A stretch of 43,265 bases of DNA from Sphingosinicella sp. YJ22 (GCF_011320075.1 NZ_JAANPA010000028.1:1-43265), one strand, 5' to 3'. Positions 1-7,715 are shown, counted from the stretch's first letter. Translations and numbers: made by a program. Notes: generated by a model from the sequence alone, not told the origin.

Positions 1-266
1 CCGAGAAGCGCTTCGCCCTGAGCGTTGCCCGAGCCGCCCGCGCTGGCGCGGCCGCGCCGCCGGTCGACCTGGCGGTCGAGGCGGAGGTCGCCCGCGCCGC
101 GTCCGCTCAACGTCCCGCCGACGGTCTGACCGAGACCGCCCGAGCGGCCGCCGCTGAGGACTCCGCCGACCTGGCCGCCGAGGCCGCCGCCGCCGAGAAG
201 CTGGGCCTGGGCCGGAACCGCGAAGAACGCGGTGCCCGCGGCGGCGAGGATGAGGGTCTTTTTCAT
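1..266 (-). CDS. Secreted glycine-rich protein (partial, cut by window start)
   Basis: Reading the minus strand from ATG at 266 gives an open frame that runs off the left edge (88 codons visible). Residues 1-19 form a clear Sec signal peptide (MKKTLILAAAGTAFFAVPAQA). The mature part begins Q-L-L and is full of Gly-Gly pairs with Ser, Val and Leu, then turns into an Arg/Asp/Gly-rich stretch. No catalytic domain is visible in the part present. The mature N-terminus (AQLL followed by Gly/Pro) resembles that of the subtilisin-like protease next door. A promoter-like site at 303-329 matches the one before the ECF sigma gene, so I infer co-regulation. The function is unknown; a surface or envelope structural protein, or a substrate of the protease, would fit. 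Confidence 0.75.
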   Translation of the reverse strand, partial: MKKTLILAAAGTAFFAVPAQAQLLGGGGLGGQVGGVLSGGRSGGLGQTVGGTLSGRGAGDLRLDRQVDRRRGRASAGGSGNAQGEALL

Positions 267-302
267 GGTAACACTCCCCGAAAGGTGAACTGATGTCCGG
301 GG

Positions 303-329
303 AACGACGGCGGTCGCGGGATTAATCCC
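303..329 (-). promoter_or_regulatory. Putative ECF sigma promoter of the Gly-rich gene
   Basis: On the minus strand GGGATTAA (329-322) is followed after exactly 13 bp by GTCGTT (308-303), about 37 bp before the ATG at 266. The same two blocks with the same 13-bp gap occur before the sigma gene (1655-1681). The -35/-10 assignment is inference from this match and from the usual two-block form of ECF promoters. The GGGATTAA block is part of a perfect 12-bp palindrome (318-329). Confidence 0.55.
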
Positions 330-339
330 GGGGTCGCAA

Positions 340-1590
340 TTAATTTCGCGGCGGCGGCGTCCGGCAGGAGGCGCAGATGAGGCCGCGGCCATAGCGGCGG
401 TCGCGCGCGCTCGCTTCGCCATCGAGCGCCGCAAGCGGGTCGCGCGAGCCAACATGGCGGGCGAGGCGGCCGGCGACGAGCGGCACCGCGAACGAGGTTC
501 CGCGAACCACCCGAAGGCCGCCATTCGGATCGGCCGCGGCCATGTCGGCGCCGGGCGCGGCGTAATCGAGGTGCGGCGTTCGCCCGGCCTCGATCAGCAA
601 CCGCCCGCGCGAGTCGACCGCGGTGACTGCGACGCTCTCCGGATAGGAGGCGGGATAGGAAGGGGGCGCGGCCGGCCCGGCATTGCCGACCGATGCCACG
701 ACATAGGTGCCGCGGCGGTGGGCCTCGGCCACGGCGCGGGCGACGATGGCGTTGTTGGGACCGGCGAGGCTGATCGCGACGACTCGGACGCCGCTCCCCA
801 CCATCCAGTTGATCGCGCGCACGAGGTTGGTCGCGCTGCCGCCGGTGCGCGCGCCGCCGAAGATGTCGGCGACCTTGAGGCGCGCGCCGGGAGCCGCGCC
901 GCGGACCGCCCCGTCCCCCGCGATGAGCGAGGCGACCGCGGTGCCATGGGCGCTCGGCTGGAGCCCGGCGGCGGTGAAGCCGCGCTGCTCGATGCCGCCG
1001 CGAAGCGCCGGGTGAGACGCGACGCCGCCGTCGATCAGGCCGATGACCGGCCCACCGCCCCCGCCGCGCTGAACGACTGTCCCGGAACTGGTGACGGCAC
1101 CCGCCCCGGCCCCGCTCGGCAGGTGGAGATGGTCGGCGCTCGCCTCCAGCCCCGGCGCGAGCCGGCGCAGGCGCGCGAGAGCGACGTCCACCGACAGGCC
1201 CGCGGGCGGGCGCAACCGCACCAGCTCGAAGCCGAGCTCCTCGACCGCCTCGCGACCGATCACCGCGAAGCCCGCCCCCTCGACCGCCGCCAGGAGGATC
1301 GGATCCGGGTCCATCGCGACGACCTCGCCGCGCACCGCGGGGCCGTCGCGGGTCATCTCCAGCGTCTCGGGATGCGCCCGCACCAGGGCGTCGAGCGCTT
1401 GCCGCCGCTCGCGGGCGAGGCGCTGGGTAGCCCGGCCGACGTCGCGCCTGAGCCCGTCGACCGGGCGAAGCACCTCGCCGCCAACGCCGCCGACCGAGGG
1501 CAGGCTCGGGAGCTGCGGCGCACGCGGCAGTAATTGCGCCGTCGCAACGCCGGCGCCGCTTAGGCTCGTCGCGAGCGCGGCGAGGATCAT
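340..1590 (-). CDS. Secreted subtilisin-like serine protease (peptidase S8)
   Basis: About 416 residues with an N-terminal signal peptide ending in ATAQ, then a propeptide-like region and an S8 catalytic domain. The triad is visible: Asp in GLIDGG, His in SAHGTAVASLIAG, Ser in RGTSFAVPLVAG, with the oxyanion Asn in ASVGNAGP. No C-terminal membrane anchor is seen, so it probably acts in the periplasm or outside. The ATG at 1590 lacks a well-placed ribosome site. An in-frame CTG at 1608, 5 bp after AGGA, would give a better signal-peptide N-terminus (xNKPTIMILAALA). The frame stays open to an ATG at 1689, but that adds a polar N-terminus and has no ribosome site. The gene is divergent from the ECF sigma/anti-sigma pair, which suggests a role in that signalling system or as its target. 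Confidence 0.88.
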   Translation of the reverse strand: MILAALATSLSGAGVATAQLLPRAPQLPSLPSVGGVGGEVLRPVDGLRRDVGRATQRLARERRQALDALVRAHPETLEMTRDGPAVRGEVVAMDPDPILLAAVEGAGFAVIGREAVEELGFELVRLRPPAGLSVDVALARLRRLAPGLEASADHLHLPSGAGAGAVTSSGTVVQRGGGGGPVIGLIDGGVASHPALRGGIEQRGFTAAGLQPSAHGTAVASLIAGDGAVRGAAPGARLKVADIFGGARTGGSATNLVRAINWMVGSGVRVVAISLAGPNNAIVARAVAEAHRRGTYVVASVGNAGPAAPPSYPASYPESVAVTAVDSRGRLLIEAGRTPHLDYAAPGADMAAADPNGGLRVVRGTSFAVPLVAGRLARHVGSRDPLAALDGEASARDRRYGRGLICASCRTPPPRN

Positions 1591-1654
1591 GATGGTGGGT
1601 TTGTTCAGCTTTCCTGCTCCCAATTCCTGCGCTTCAAAATAATCATGTCGCGCG

Positions 1655-1681
1655 GGGATTAAACGGCTGCCAGGGGTCGTT
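1655..1681 (+). promoter_or_regulatory. Putative autoregulated ECF promoter of the sigma gene
   Basis: GGGATTAA (1655-1662), 13 bp, GTCGTT (1676-1681), about 32 bp before the TTG start at 1713. It matches the site at 303-329 in both blocks and spacing. ECF sigma genes commonly control themselves, so I read this as an autoregulatory promoter; this is inference from two sites only. Confidence 0.55.
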
Positions 1682-1712
1682 TCCTCCATGAATGACGTGC
1701 CGGAGGGAGGGA

Positions 1713-2198
1713 TTGAAGGCGTTCGAGGCAGAATTGGCGGGTCTGCTGCCGCGCTTGCGCCGTTTCGGCCGGGCGCTGGCCCGCGATGCCGCGGATGCCG
1801 ACGATCTCGTCCAGACCGCGCTCGAGCGGGCGCTCAAGGCGCGCGCCCAATGGGCGCCGGGAACGCGGCTCGATTCATGGATGATGAGGATCATGCGCAA
1901 TTGCTGGATCGACGAAACGCGCAGCCGCACCCGCCGCGCCAGGACCCTGGCGCCGGAGGAGGACGGGCTCGCGGTCGGCGATCCCGCCCCCGGCCCTGAG
2001 CAGGCGGCGGCGATGCGCGACGTCGACCGGGCGATGGCCGCCCTCCCCGAGCAGCAGCGCGAGGTCATCGCTCTCGTCCTGGTCGAGGGCCTCGCCTATC
2101 GCGAGGCCGCCGACATCCTCGATATCCCGATGGGCACGCTGACATCGCGGCTGACCCGCGGGCGGCAGGCTTTGGTGCAGATGCTGGAGGCGGCGTGA
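1713..2198 (+). CDS. ECF-family RNA polymerase sigma factor
   Basis: About 161 residues. Region 2 is seen near residues 5-75 (DADDLVQTALERAL, then RLDSWMMRIMRNCWID) and region 4 near 105-158 (LPEQQREVIALVLVEGLAYREAADIL, then GTLTSRLTRGRQAL). There is no region 3, as in group 4 (ECF) sigma factors. I prefer the TTG at 1713 because GGAGGGAGG ends only 2 bp before it and region 2 follows at normal distance. An ATG at 1692 is in frame but has no ribosome site. The stop overlaps the ATG of the anti-sigma gene by one base, so the two are translationally coupled. It probably transcribes itself and the Gly-rich gene through the shared promoter motif. Confidence 0.9.
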   Translation: MKAFEAELAGLLPRLRRFGRALARDAADADDLVQTALERALKARAQWAPGTRLDSWMMRIMRNCWIDETRSRTRRARTLAPEEDGLAVGDPAPGPEQAAAMRDVDRAMAALPEQQREVIALVLVEGLAYREAADILDIPMGTLTSRLTRGRQALVQMLEAA

Positions 2199-2887
2199 TG
2201 GAATGGGATGACGAACTGGTCGCCGCTTATGCCGATGGCGAGCTGCACAGCCTGATCCAGGACCGTTTCGAAGAAGCGCTGCAGCGCGATGACGCCCTCC
2301 GCGCCCGGGTCGAGCGGGAGAAAATGCTGCGTGCCCGCCTCGGCGGCCATTTCGACCCAGTGCTGGACGAGCCGGTGCCGGACGCGCTGCGCGGGATGCT
2401 CGCCCCCAGGCCGGCCGCGGACGTGGTGTCGCTCGACGCGCACCGGCGGCGGCCGGACCGGGCATGGGTGCCGACAGCCATCGCGGCGAGCCTCGTCGTC
2501 GGGCTTTTCGGAGGGCAGTATCTCGCGAGCGGCGGCGGCATCTCGACCTTGCCGGCCGCGGGCGGCGATCTCGCCCAGGCACTCGACACCCAGCTGGCCT
2601 CGGCTCCGGCGACCGCCGGCGCGACGCGCATCGGCACCACCTTCCGCGACGGCGAAGGCCGCTTGTGCCGGACCTTCGACGGCGCGGACGTTGCCGGCTT
2701 CGCCTGCCGCGACGGCCGCGCCTGGCGGATCGAGATGCTGGCGCCGGGGTCCGGGGCCCAGGCCTCCGGCTACCAGCAGGCGTCGAGCGGCGCGATGCTA
2801 GCGCTTCAGGCCGCGCAGGAGCGGATGGCCGGCGAACCCTTGGGCGAGGAAGAGGAGCGCCGCGTGCGCGACGCCGGCTGGCGCTGA
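2198..2887 (+). CDS. Putative transmembrane anti-sigma factor
   Basis: 229 residues. An acidic, helical N-terminus (MEWDDELVAAYADGEL, residues 1-50) resembles the sigma-binding domain of anti-sigma factors but has no zinc-binding His/Cys set. One membrane helix lies near residues 90-111. The outer part (112-229) carries two cysteines, C157 and C170, that could form a disulphide. GGAGG (2186-2190) precedes the ATG, which overlaps the sigma stop by one base (a GTG at 2195 is a less likely start). The role as partner of the upstream ECF sigma factor follows from position and architecture. The outer domain would sense an envelope signal; the subtilisin encoded divergently is a candidate for cutting it, which is inference. 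Confidence 0.8.
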   Translation: MEWDDELVAAYADGELHSLIQDRFEEALQRDDALRARVEREKMLRARLGGHFDPVLDEPVPDALRGMLAPRPAADVVSLDAHRRRPDRAWVPTAIAASLVVGLFGGQYLASGGGISTLPAAGGDLAQALDTQLASAPATAGATRIGTTFRDGEGRLCRTFDGADVAGFACRDGRAWRIEMLAPGSGAQASGYQQASSGAMLALQAAQERMAGEPLGEEEERRVRDAGWR

Positions 2888-2899
2888 GCCCGAAGGCGG

Positions 2900-2976
2900 T
2901 GGTGACCCCGACAGGATTCGAACCTGTGGCCTACAGATTAGGAATCTGTCGCTCTATCCTGCTGAGCTACGGGGCC
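2900..2976 (-). tRNA. tRNA-Arg (anticodon CCT)
   Basis: The minus strand folds as a cloverleaf: acceptor GGCCCCG / CGGGGTC, D arm GCTC...GAGC, anticodon stem ACAGA / TCTGT with loop TTCCTAA (anticodon CCT), T arm ACAGG TTCGAAT CCTGT, discriminator A and an encoded CCA. It reads the rare AGG codon. It sits between the anti-sigma gene and the DUF1178 gene. Confidence 0.97.
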
Positions 2977-3016
2977 GTCCACCGCCCCGCCTTTTCCGCC
3001 AAGCGCCTGCCGTAAG

Positions 3017-3466
3017 TCAATTCTCCTCGCCGGGCGGCGCCACCGGGAACAGCAAAGGCGCGACCGGGACGCCGTCCTCGGCGAGACTGGCGGCCTGGTC
3101 GGGCGTGGTCTGGCCGTGGATCGGGCGGGAGTCGATGTCGCCGACATGCATGGCGCGCGCTTCGGTCGCGAAGCGGTCGCCGACCCATTCGGATTTCTCC
3201 AGCATCTCGCGCTGGAACGCGGCCATCTTGCCGAGCATCTCCTTCACCGCGGCCGGCGGGGCGGACATCATGTCGGTTGCAGGTGCGACACTCCCGCCTT
3301 TCTTCGGCACCGCCGGCGCCATCGGCGCCTTGGCGACGTCCGGGTCGCCGCAGATCGGGCAGGCGACGAGACCGCGTTCCTTCTGCGACTCGTAATCGTC
3401 CGTCGAGCCGAACCAGGCCTCGAAGACATGGCCCGCGGACGCGCAGCGCAGGTCGAAGACGATCAT
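3017..3466 (-). CDS. DUF1178 family protein
   Basis: 149 residues, start MIVFDLRCASAGHVFEAWFGS, which is typical for this alpha/betaproteobacterial family of unknown function. A short metal-site-like CPIC motif lies near residue 37, and the middle carries an Ala/Pro-rich linker followed by a conserved RAMHVGDID-type segment. The ATG overlaps the stop of the upstream nitrilase gene by 4 bp (ATGA), so the two are probably cotranslated. It is the last gene of the grxC-nitrilase-DUF1178 run. An upstream extension of the frame is antisense-quality sequence inside the nitrilase gene and is rejected. Confidence 0.9.
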   Translation of the reverse strand: MIVFDLRCASAGHVFEAWFGSTDDYESQKERGLVACPICGDPDVAKAPMAPAVPKKGGSVAPATDMMSAPPAAVKEMLGKMAAFQREMLEKSEWVGDRFATEARAMHVGDIDSRPIHGQTTPDQAASLAEDGVPVAPLLFPVAPPGEEN

Positions 3467-4290
3467 TGCCGCACCGGTTCCGGGATGATCCGGCGATGGG
3501 CGAGCACCGGCAGGCGAGTGCGCACGTCGCCGAGCATGGCCATGTCGAGATCGGCGAAGCCGAGCGCCGGGCTGTCCTTGCCCATGTCGAGCAGAACACG
3601 GCCCCACGGATCGACGACGAGCGAATGGCCGTAAGTGGCACGGCCGTCCTCATGGTTGCCGCCCTGGGCCGCGGCCACGACGAAGGCCTCCGCCTCGATC
3701 GCCCGGGCGCGCAGCAGCACGTGCCAGTGTGCCTCCCCTGTCGGCACGGTGAAGGCGGCGGGGATGCTGAGTAGTGCCGCGCCGGCCTCGCTGAGCCGGG
3801 CGTACAGGGCGGAGAAGCGCAGATCGTAGCAGATCGACAGGCCGATCGGCCCGAGCGGGCTGTCGGCGAGGACCGGCGCGTCGCCGGCGGCGAAGGAGGC
3901 GGATTCGCGCCAGCTCTCGCCGGTCGGCAGGTCGACGTCGAACAGGTGCATCTTGTCGTAGCGGGCGCGGATGGCGCCCCGGTCGTCGATCAGGAATGAG
4001 CGGTTGACGAGGCGGTCGCCTTCCTCGGCGAGCAGCGCCAGCGAGCCGAGCTCGACCCAGATGCCGTGCCGCCGGGCGGCCTCGCGCACCCGCGCGAGCA
4101 GCGGGTCGTCGGCCTCCCGCCGATAATGCGGCGCGGCCCGCTCACGGTCGCGGTCGAGCAGGCCGCTCATCTCCGGGGTGAACAGCATCGCCGCGCCACC
4201 CGCCGCGGCCTCCGCGATCGCGCCGGCGAGCGCGTCGGCATTGGCGGCCGGGTCGATCCCCGTCCGCGCCTGGTAGACGGCGATGCGCAT
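3463..4290 (-). CDS. Carbon-nitrogen hydrolase (Nit1/Nit2-type amidase)
   Basis: 275 residues, the usual length for a single-domain nitrilase-superfamily enzyme. The catalytic triad is in place: E40 (FTPEMSG), K113 (YDKMHLFDVD) and C154 (SICYDLRF). The YDKMHLFDVD segment and the ES-containing loop after it fit the Nit subgroup that hydrolyses deaminated glutathione or omega-amides of 2-oxoglutaramate. The substrate is inferred from family resemblance; the glutaredoxin gene directly upstream fits a link to glutathione metabolism. The start lies immediately after the grxC stop (no gap) and the end overlaps the DUF1178 gene by 4 bp. Confidence 0.92.
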   Translation of the reverse strand: MRIAVYQARTGIDPAANADALAGAIAEAAAGGAAMLFTPEMSGLLDRDRERAAPHYRREADDPLLARVREAARRHGIWVELGSLALLAEEGDRLVNRSFLIDDRGAIRARYDKMHLFDVDLPTGESWRESASFAAGDAPVLADSPLGPIGLSICYDLRFSALYARLSEAGAALLSIPAAFTVPTGEAHWHVLLRARAIEAEAFVVAAAQGGNHEDGRATYGHSLVVDPWGRVLLDMGKDSPALGFADLDMAMLGDVRTRLPVLAHRRIIPEPVRQ

Positions 4291-4548
4291 TCAGGCCTGC
4301 AGCAGTGGATCGAGCCGTCCCGAAGCCTCGAGCGCGTGGAGGTCGTCCGATCCGCCGACATGATGGTCGTTGATGAAGATCTGCGGCACGGTGAACCGCC
4401 CGTTGGCGCGGCTCAGCATCTCGTCGCGCTTCGCGCCGCCGAGCGTGATGTCATATTCCTCGAAGGTGATGCCCTTGTCGCTCAGTAGCCGCTTGGCGCG
4501 GGTGCAATAGGGACAGAACATCTTGGTATAGATCTCGACGTTCGGCAT
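4291..4548 (-). CDS. grxC: Glutaredoxin 3 (GrxC family)
   Basis: 85 residues, the standard length. The dithiol active site CPYC (C12, C15) is followed by the cis-Pro segment TVPQIFIND and a C-terminal GGSDDLHALEASG glutathione-binding loop. It reduces disulphides and glutathione mixed disulphides in the cytoplasm. The start at 4548 was chosen from the family N-terminus MPNVEIYT; the frame stays open further upstream into the end of the ComF gene, but that part does not look like protein. It is followed without gap by the nitrilase gene. Confidence 0.96.
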   Translation of the reverse strand: MPNVEIYTKMFCPYCTRAKRLLSDKGITFEEYDITLGGAKRDEMLSRANGRFTVPQIFINDHHVGGSDDLHALEASGRLDPLLQA

Positions 4549-4597
4549 TCGCGTTTTTCCTCGTTCGCGCCGCAGGTGACCGTGGCCGCCGCGACTG

Positions 4598-5350
4598 TCA
4601 ATGTTCGCCGTCGCGGACCACCCGCGCCCAGCACAGCACCGAAACCTCCGCCGCGCCGGCCCGCTTGAGCACGCGGGCGCAGGCCTCGACGGTGGCGCCG
4701 GTGGTGAAAACGTCGTCGACAAGCAGGATGTTGCGCCCGGCGATCGCCGAGCGGTGACTCGGGTTGAGCCGGAAGGCTCCCCGCACGGTGAGCCGGCGTT
4801 CACGCGGGCTCATGCCCTTCAGGGGCGGAGTTCGCTTGACCCGAAGCAGCAGGTCGGGGCGCATGTCGAGCCCGAAGCGGCGGCACAGCGCCGCGCCGAT
4901 CAGCGCCGACTGGTTGTAGCCGCGCCGCCAGATCCGCCAGCGATGAAGCGGCACCGGGCACAGGATCGGCTGGCGCGCTAAGTCGACATGGCGCGCCATC
5001 AGGCCCGCCATCGTGCCGGCGACGCCCGGCTTGCGGCCATATTTGAGCTTGAGCGCCACCGCCCGGGCGAGCTCGCCATAGGCCACCGCGGCGCGCAGCC
5101 GGTCGAAGGCGGGCGGATCGGCCATGCAGCCGGCGCAGAGCGCATCCTCGCCCGCCCCGCCATGCTCGAACGGCAGCGCGCATGCGGCGCAGCAGGGCGG
5201 CCCGAGCAAGTCCAGGCTGGACCAACATGGGTAGCAGAAGGCGTCCTGCGCCTGGGTCACCAGGCCGCAGCCCGGGCAGCGCGGCGGAAGCGCGAAGTCG
5301 ACGACGGCGCGCAGCCCGGCCCGCGCGTGCCGCGCCGCGCCCGCGATCAT
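4598..5350 (-). CDS. ComF family phosphoribosyltransferase-like protein
   Basis: 250 residues. The N-terminal third has cysteine pairs typical of the double zinc ribbon (RCPGC, CYPC, CCAAC, LCAGC). The C-terminal part is a type I phosphoribosyltransferase fold with the PRPP loop ILLVDDVFTTGAT near residue 212. ComF proteins are linked to DNA uptake in competent bacteria, but in alphaproteobacteria the real substrate is not established. The gene ends about 50 bp before the grxC start and faces away from tRNA-Cys. Confidence 0.92.
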   Translation of the reverse strand: MIAGAARHARAGLRAVVDFALPPRCPGCGLVTQAQDAFCYPCWSSLDLLGPPCCAACALPFEHGGAGEDALCAGCMADPPAFDRLRAAVAYGELARAVALKLKYGRKPGVAGTMAGLMARHVDLARQPILCPVPLHRWRIWRRGYNQSALIGAALCRRFGLDMRPDLLLRVKRTPPLKGMSPRERRLTVRGAFRLNPSHRSAIAGRNILLVDDVFTTGATVEACARVLKRAGAAEVSVLCWARVVRDGEH

Positions 5351-5414
5351 GCGCCGCGGCAGCCGCGGTTGACAGTCGAGTCAAAGCCCATCATGTCGCC
5401 CCCTCACCTCCCGA

Positions 5415-5488
5415 GGCCCGATGGCGGAGTGGTGACGCAGCGGACTGCAAATCCGTGCACGCCGGTTCGATTCCGGCTCGGGCCTCCA
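5415..5488 (+). tRNA. tRNA-Cys (anticodon GCA)
   Basis: Acceptor GGCCCGA / TCGGGCC, D arm GCG...CGC, anticodon stem GCGGA / TCCGT with loop CTGCAAA (anticodon GCA), T arm GCCGG TTCGATT CCGGC, discriminator T and an encoded CCA. This appears to be the only tRNA-Cys in the window. Confidence 0.97.
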
Positions 5489-5561
5489 CATCTTTCTGCC
5501 CGATCGCCTTGTCCCCGCAGCGCCAGTAAACCATGGCGGCGCCGAAAGAGGAACCGTGCGA

Positions 5562-6788
5562 ATGACCTTTGACGTGGTGATCGTCGGGGCGGGCCATGGC
5601 GGGGCGCAGGCGGCGATCGCGCTGCGTCAGAACGGCTTTGCGGGCAGCATCGCGATGATCGGCGCCGAGCCGGATCTGCCCTACGAGCGGCCGCCGCTCT
5701 CCAAGGACTATCTCGCTGGCGAGAAGACGTTCGAGCGCATGCTGATCCGGCCGCCGGCGTTCTGGGAGGAGCGCGGCGTCGAGATGTTGCTCGGCCGCCG
5801 AGTCGTCGCGGTCGATCCCGAGGCGCATCGAGTAACCACCGAGGGCGGCGAGACGATCGGCTATGGCAAGCTGATCTGGGCCGCCGGGGGGACACCGCGG
5901 CAGCTCGCCTGCCCGGGCGCGGAGCTCGCCGGCGTCCACACCGTCCGCGCCCGCGCCGACGTCGACCGGATCGTCGGCGCGCTCGACCGCGTCGCGCAGG
6001 TCGTGGTGATCGGCGGCGGCTATATCGGCCTCGAGGCCGCCGCGGTGCTGACCAAGCTCGGCAAGCGGGTGGTCCTGCTCGAAGCGCTCGGCCGGGTGCT
6101 GTCCCGAGTCGCCGGCGAGCCGCTATCGCGCTTCTACGAGGCCGAGCACCGCGCCCACGGCGTCGACGTCCGCCTCGGCGCCGAGGTCGAGTCCCTGGTC
6201 GGCGACCGCGGACGGGTGAGCGGCGTTCGTCTCGCCGACGGCTCGCTGGTCGATGCCCAGCTGGTGATCGTCGGAATCGGCATCGATGGCGCGGCGTGTC
6301 CACTGCTGGAAGCCGGCGCCCGGGGCGGCAACGGCGTCGCGGTGGACGGCCGGTGCCGCACCTCGCTTCCCGACATCTTCGCGGTCGGCGACTGCGCGCT
6401 TCACTCCAACCGCTTCGCCGGCGGCGCGCCGATCCGGCTGGAATCGGTCCAGAATGCCCACGACCAGGCGACGGTGGCCGCGCGCACCATCGCCGGGCTG
6501 GAGATGGACTATGACGCCCTGCCCTGGTTCTGGTCGAACCAGTACGACCTCAGGCTGCAGACGGTCGGCCTGTCCATCGGCCATGACGCCACGGTGGTCC
6601 GCGGCGACCCAGGGGCACGCAGCTTCTCGGTCGTCTATCTGAAACAGGGCCGGGTGGTCGCGCTCGACTGCGTCAACGCGACCCGCGACTATGTCCAGGG
6701 GCGAAAGCTGATCCTCGACCGCCTCACGCCCGACGCTGCCATGCTCGCCGACGCGAGCGTGCCGCTCAAGGAATTGGCCGCGCGCTAG
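5562..6788 (+). CDS. FAD-dependent ferredoxin/rubredoxin-type reductase
   Basis: 408 residues. Two dinucleotide-binding motifs are visible: FAD site [14 protein letters not shown] at the N-terminus and NAD(P)H site [14 protein letters not shown] near residue 150. The second FAD motif DIFAVGDCA lies near 272. A C-terminal domain ([14 protein letters not shown]) is typical of the oxygenase-coupled NADH:ferredoxin reductases (rhodocoxin/putidaredoxin reductase family). No ferredoxin or P450 gene is next to it, so the electron acceptor is unknown. ATG 5562 is preferred over GTG 5556, because AGAGGA (5547-5552) is 9 bp before the ATG but only 3 bp before the GTG. Confidence 0.92.
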   Translation: MTFDVVIVGAGHGGAQAAIALRQNGFAGSIAMIGAEPDLPYERPPLSKDYLAGEKTFERMLIRPPAFWEERGVEMLLGRRVVAVDPEAHRVTTEGGETIGYGKLIWAAGGTPRQLACPGAELAGVHTVRARADVDRIVGALDRVAQVVVIGGGYIGLEAAAVLTKLGKRVVLLEALGRVLSRVAGEPLSRFYEAEHRAHGVDVRLGAEVESLVGDRGRVSGVRLADGSLVDAQLVIVGIGIDGAACPLLEAGARGGNGVAVDGRCRTSLPDIFAVGDCALHSNRFAGGAPIRLESVQNAHDQATVAARTIAGLEMDYDALPWFWSNQYDLRLQTVGLSIGHDATVVRGDPGARSFSVVYLKQGRVVALDCVNATRDYVQGRKLILDRLTPDAAMLADASVPLKELAAR

Positions 6789-6789
6789 C

Positions 6790-7161
6790 TCAGCGGCAGC
6801 TGTCGACGGTGGTGACGAACTGATCGCCGGCCTGGTCGCGCAGGTCGTAGGTGAAGGCGCCGCCCCGGCGGATCGCCTCGCCGGTCTCGCCGGTGCACAA
6901 TCCTCGCGCGACCTCGCGCCTAAACACGGCGATCGCCGTGTCATCGAAGTCCACGTCGAGGACGCCCGTATAGATGACCTCGGTGCCGCGCAGATCGACC
7001 TTGGTGATGGTCAGCACGCCGTCGCGCACCGGCAGGCCGGCGCGGTACGCCTGGACCTCGGCCCGCAATTCCTCGGCCAGGCGCTGCCGGTCAGCATTGG
7101 TCTGGGCCGCCGCGGCCTGGGCGGCGAATGCGAGGGCGGCCAGAAACAAAGTGCGTCGCAT
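6790..7161 (-). CDS. Small exported protein, paralogue A
   Basis: 123 residues. Residues 1-20 form a signal peptide ending AAAAQ. The mature part is about 100 residues with an acidic helix (LAEELRAEVQAYRAGLP), a beta-rich core (GVLTITKVDLRGTEVIYTG) and two cysteines (GLCTGETGE and the C-terminal DSC), which could form a disulphide. I do not recognise a named family. It is plainly paralogous to the lipoprotein gene just upstream (7242-7715), with matching blocks over the whole mature domain. The 80-bp gap suggests one transcript. It ends 2 bp from the reductase stop on the other strand. Confidence 0.8.
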   Translation of the reverse strand: MRRTLFLAALAFAAQAAAAQTNADRQRLAEELRAEVQAYRAGLPVRDGVLTITKVDLRGTEVIYTGVLDVDFDDTAIAVFRREVARGLCTGETGEAIRRGGAFTYDLRDQAGDQFVTTVDSCR

Positions 7162-7241
7162 GATAGCTCCTCTCCTCGCCTGCTCTCGGTCAGGCCGGGG
7201 TTCGCGGCCCGTCGCCCCCCACCTTCCCGGCGGACGTGTGA

Positions 7242-7715
7242 TCAGCAGCTCGAGACCGTCGTCTCGAAATCGTCGCCGTCATTGTCGCGCAGATTGTAGG
7301 TGTAGGCGCCGCCCCGACGGATCACCTCGCCGGTTTCGCCGGTGCACAGGTCGCGGCTGACCACGCGGCGGAATTCGGCGATGCGCGAGCTGGTGAAGTC
7401 GGCGTCGACGCGGCCGGTATAGATGATCTCGGTGCCGTCGAGGTCGACGTCGGTGATGGTCAGCACGCCCTCGCGGGCCGGCAGAGAGTTGCGGAACTCG
7501 CGCACTTCGGCGCGCAGCTCGTCCTCGAGGTCGGGATCGACGTCGCGGCGGCCGCGATCCTCGCGCGATCCGCGGTCACCGTCGCGGGCCTCGGATTCGT
7601 TGTCGCGGTCGCGTTCCGAGCGGGATGAGTCGCGATCCGACCGTTCCCTTTCGCCGCCGCCGCTGCCGCAGGCGGTCACCAAAGCGAGCGCGGTCAGGAC
7701 GAGCAAAGTGCGCAT
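7242..7715 (-). CDS. Putative lipoprotein, paralogue B
   Basis: 157 residues. The signal peptide ends in a lipobox (LVTAC), so the mature protein probably starts with a lipidated Cys. A charged linker of about 45 residues rich in Arg, Asp, Ser and Glu follows, then a C-terminal domain that matches paralogue A (GVLTITDVDLDGTEIIYTG, LCTGETGE, RRGGAYTYNLRD) and keeps both cysteines. ATG 7715 is preferred: GGGGGA lies 9 bp before it but directly abuts the other candidate ATG at 7724. Function unknown; the duplication with one soluble and one lipid-anchored form is notable. Confidence 0.78.
   Translation of the reverse strand: MRTLLVLTALALVTACGSGGGERERSDRDSSRSERDRDNESEARDGDRGSREDRGRRDVDPDLEDELRAEVREFRNSLPAREGVLTITDVDLDGTEIIYTGRVDADFTSSRIAEFRRVVSRDLCTGETGEVIRRGGAYTYNLRDNDGDDFETTVSSC

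Noticed and set aside
454-1533. A 359-codon plus-strand frame opposite the subtilisin gene
   Set aside because: Arg/Asp/Ala-rich low-information sequence with no domain; antisense to a protease with intact catalytic residues.
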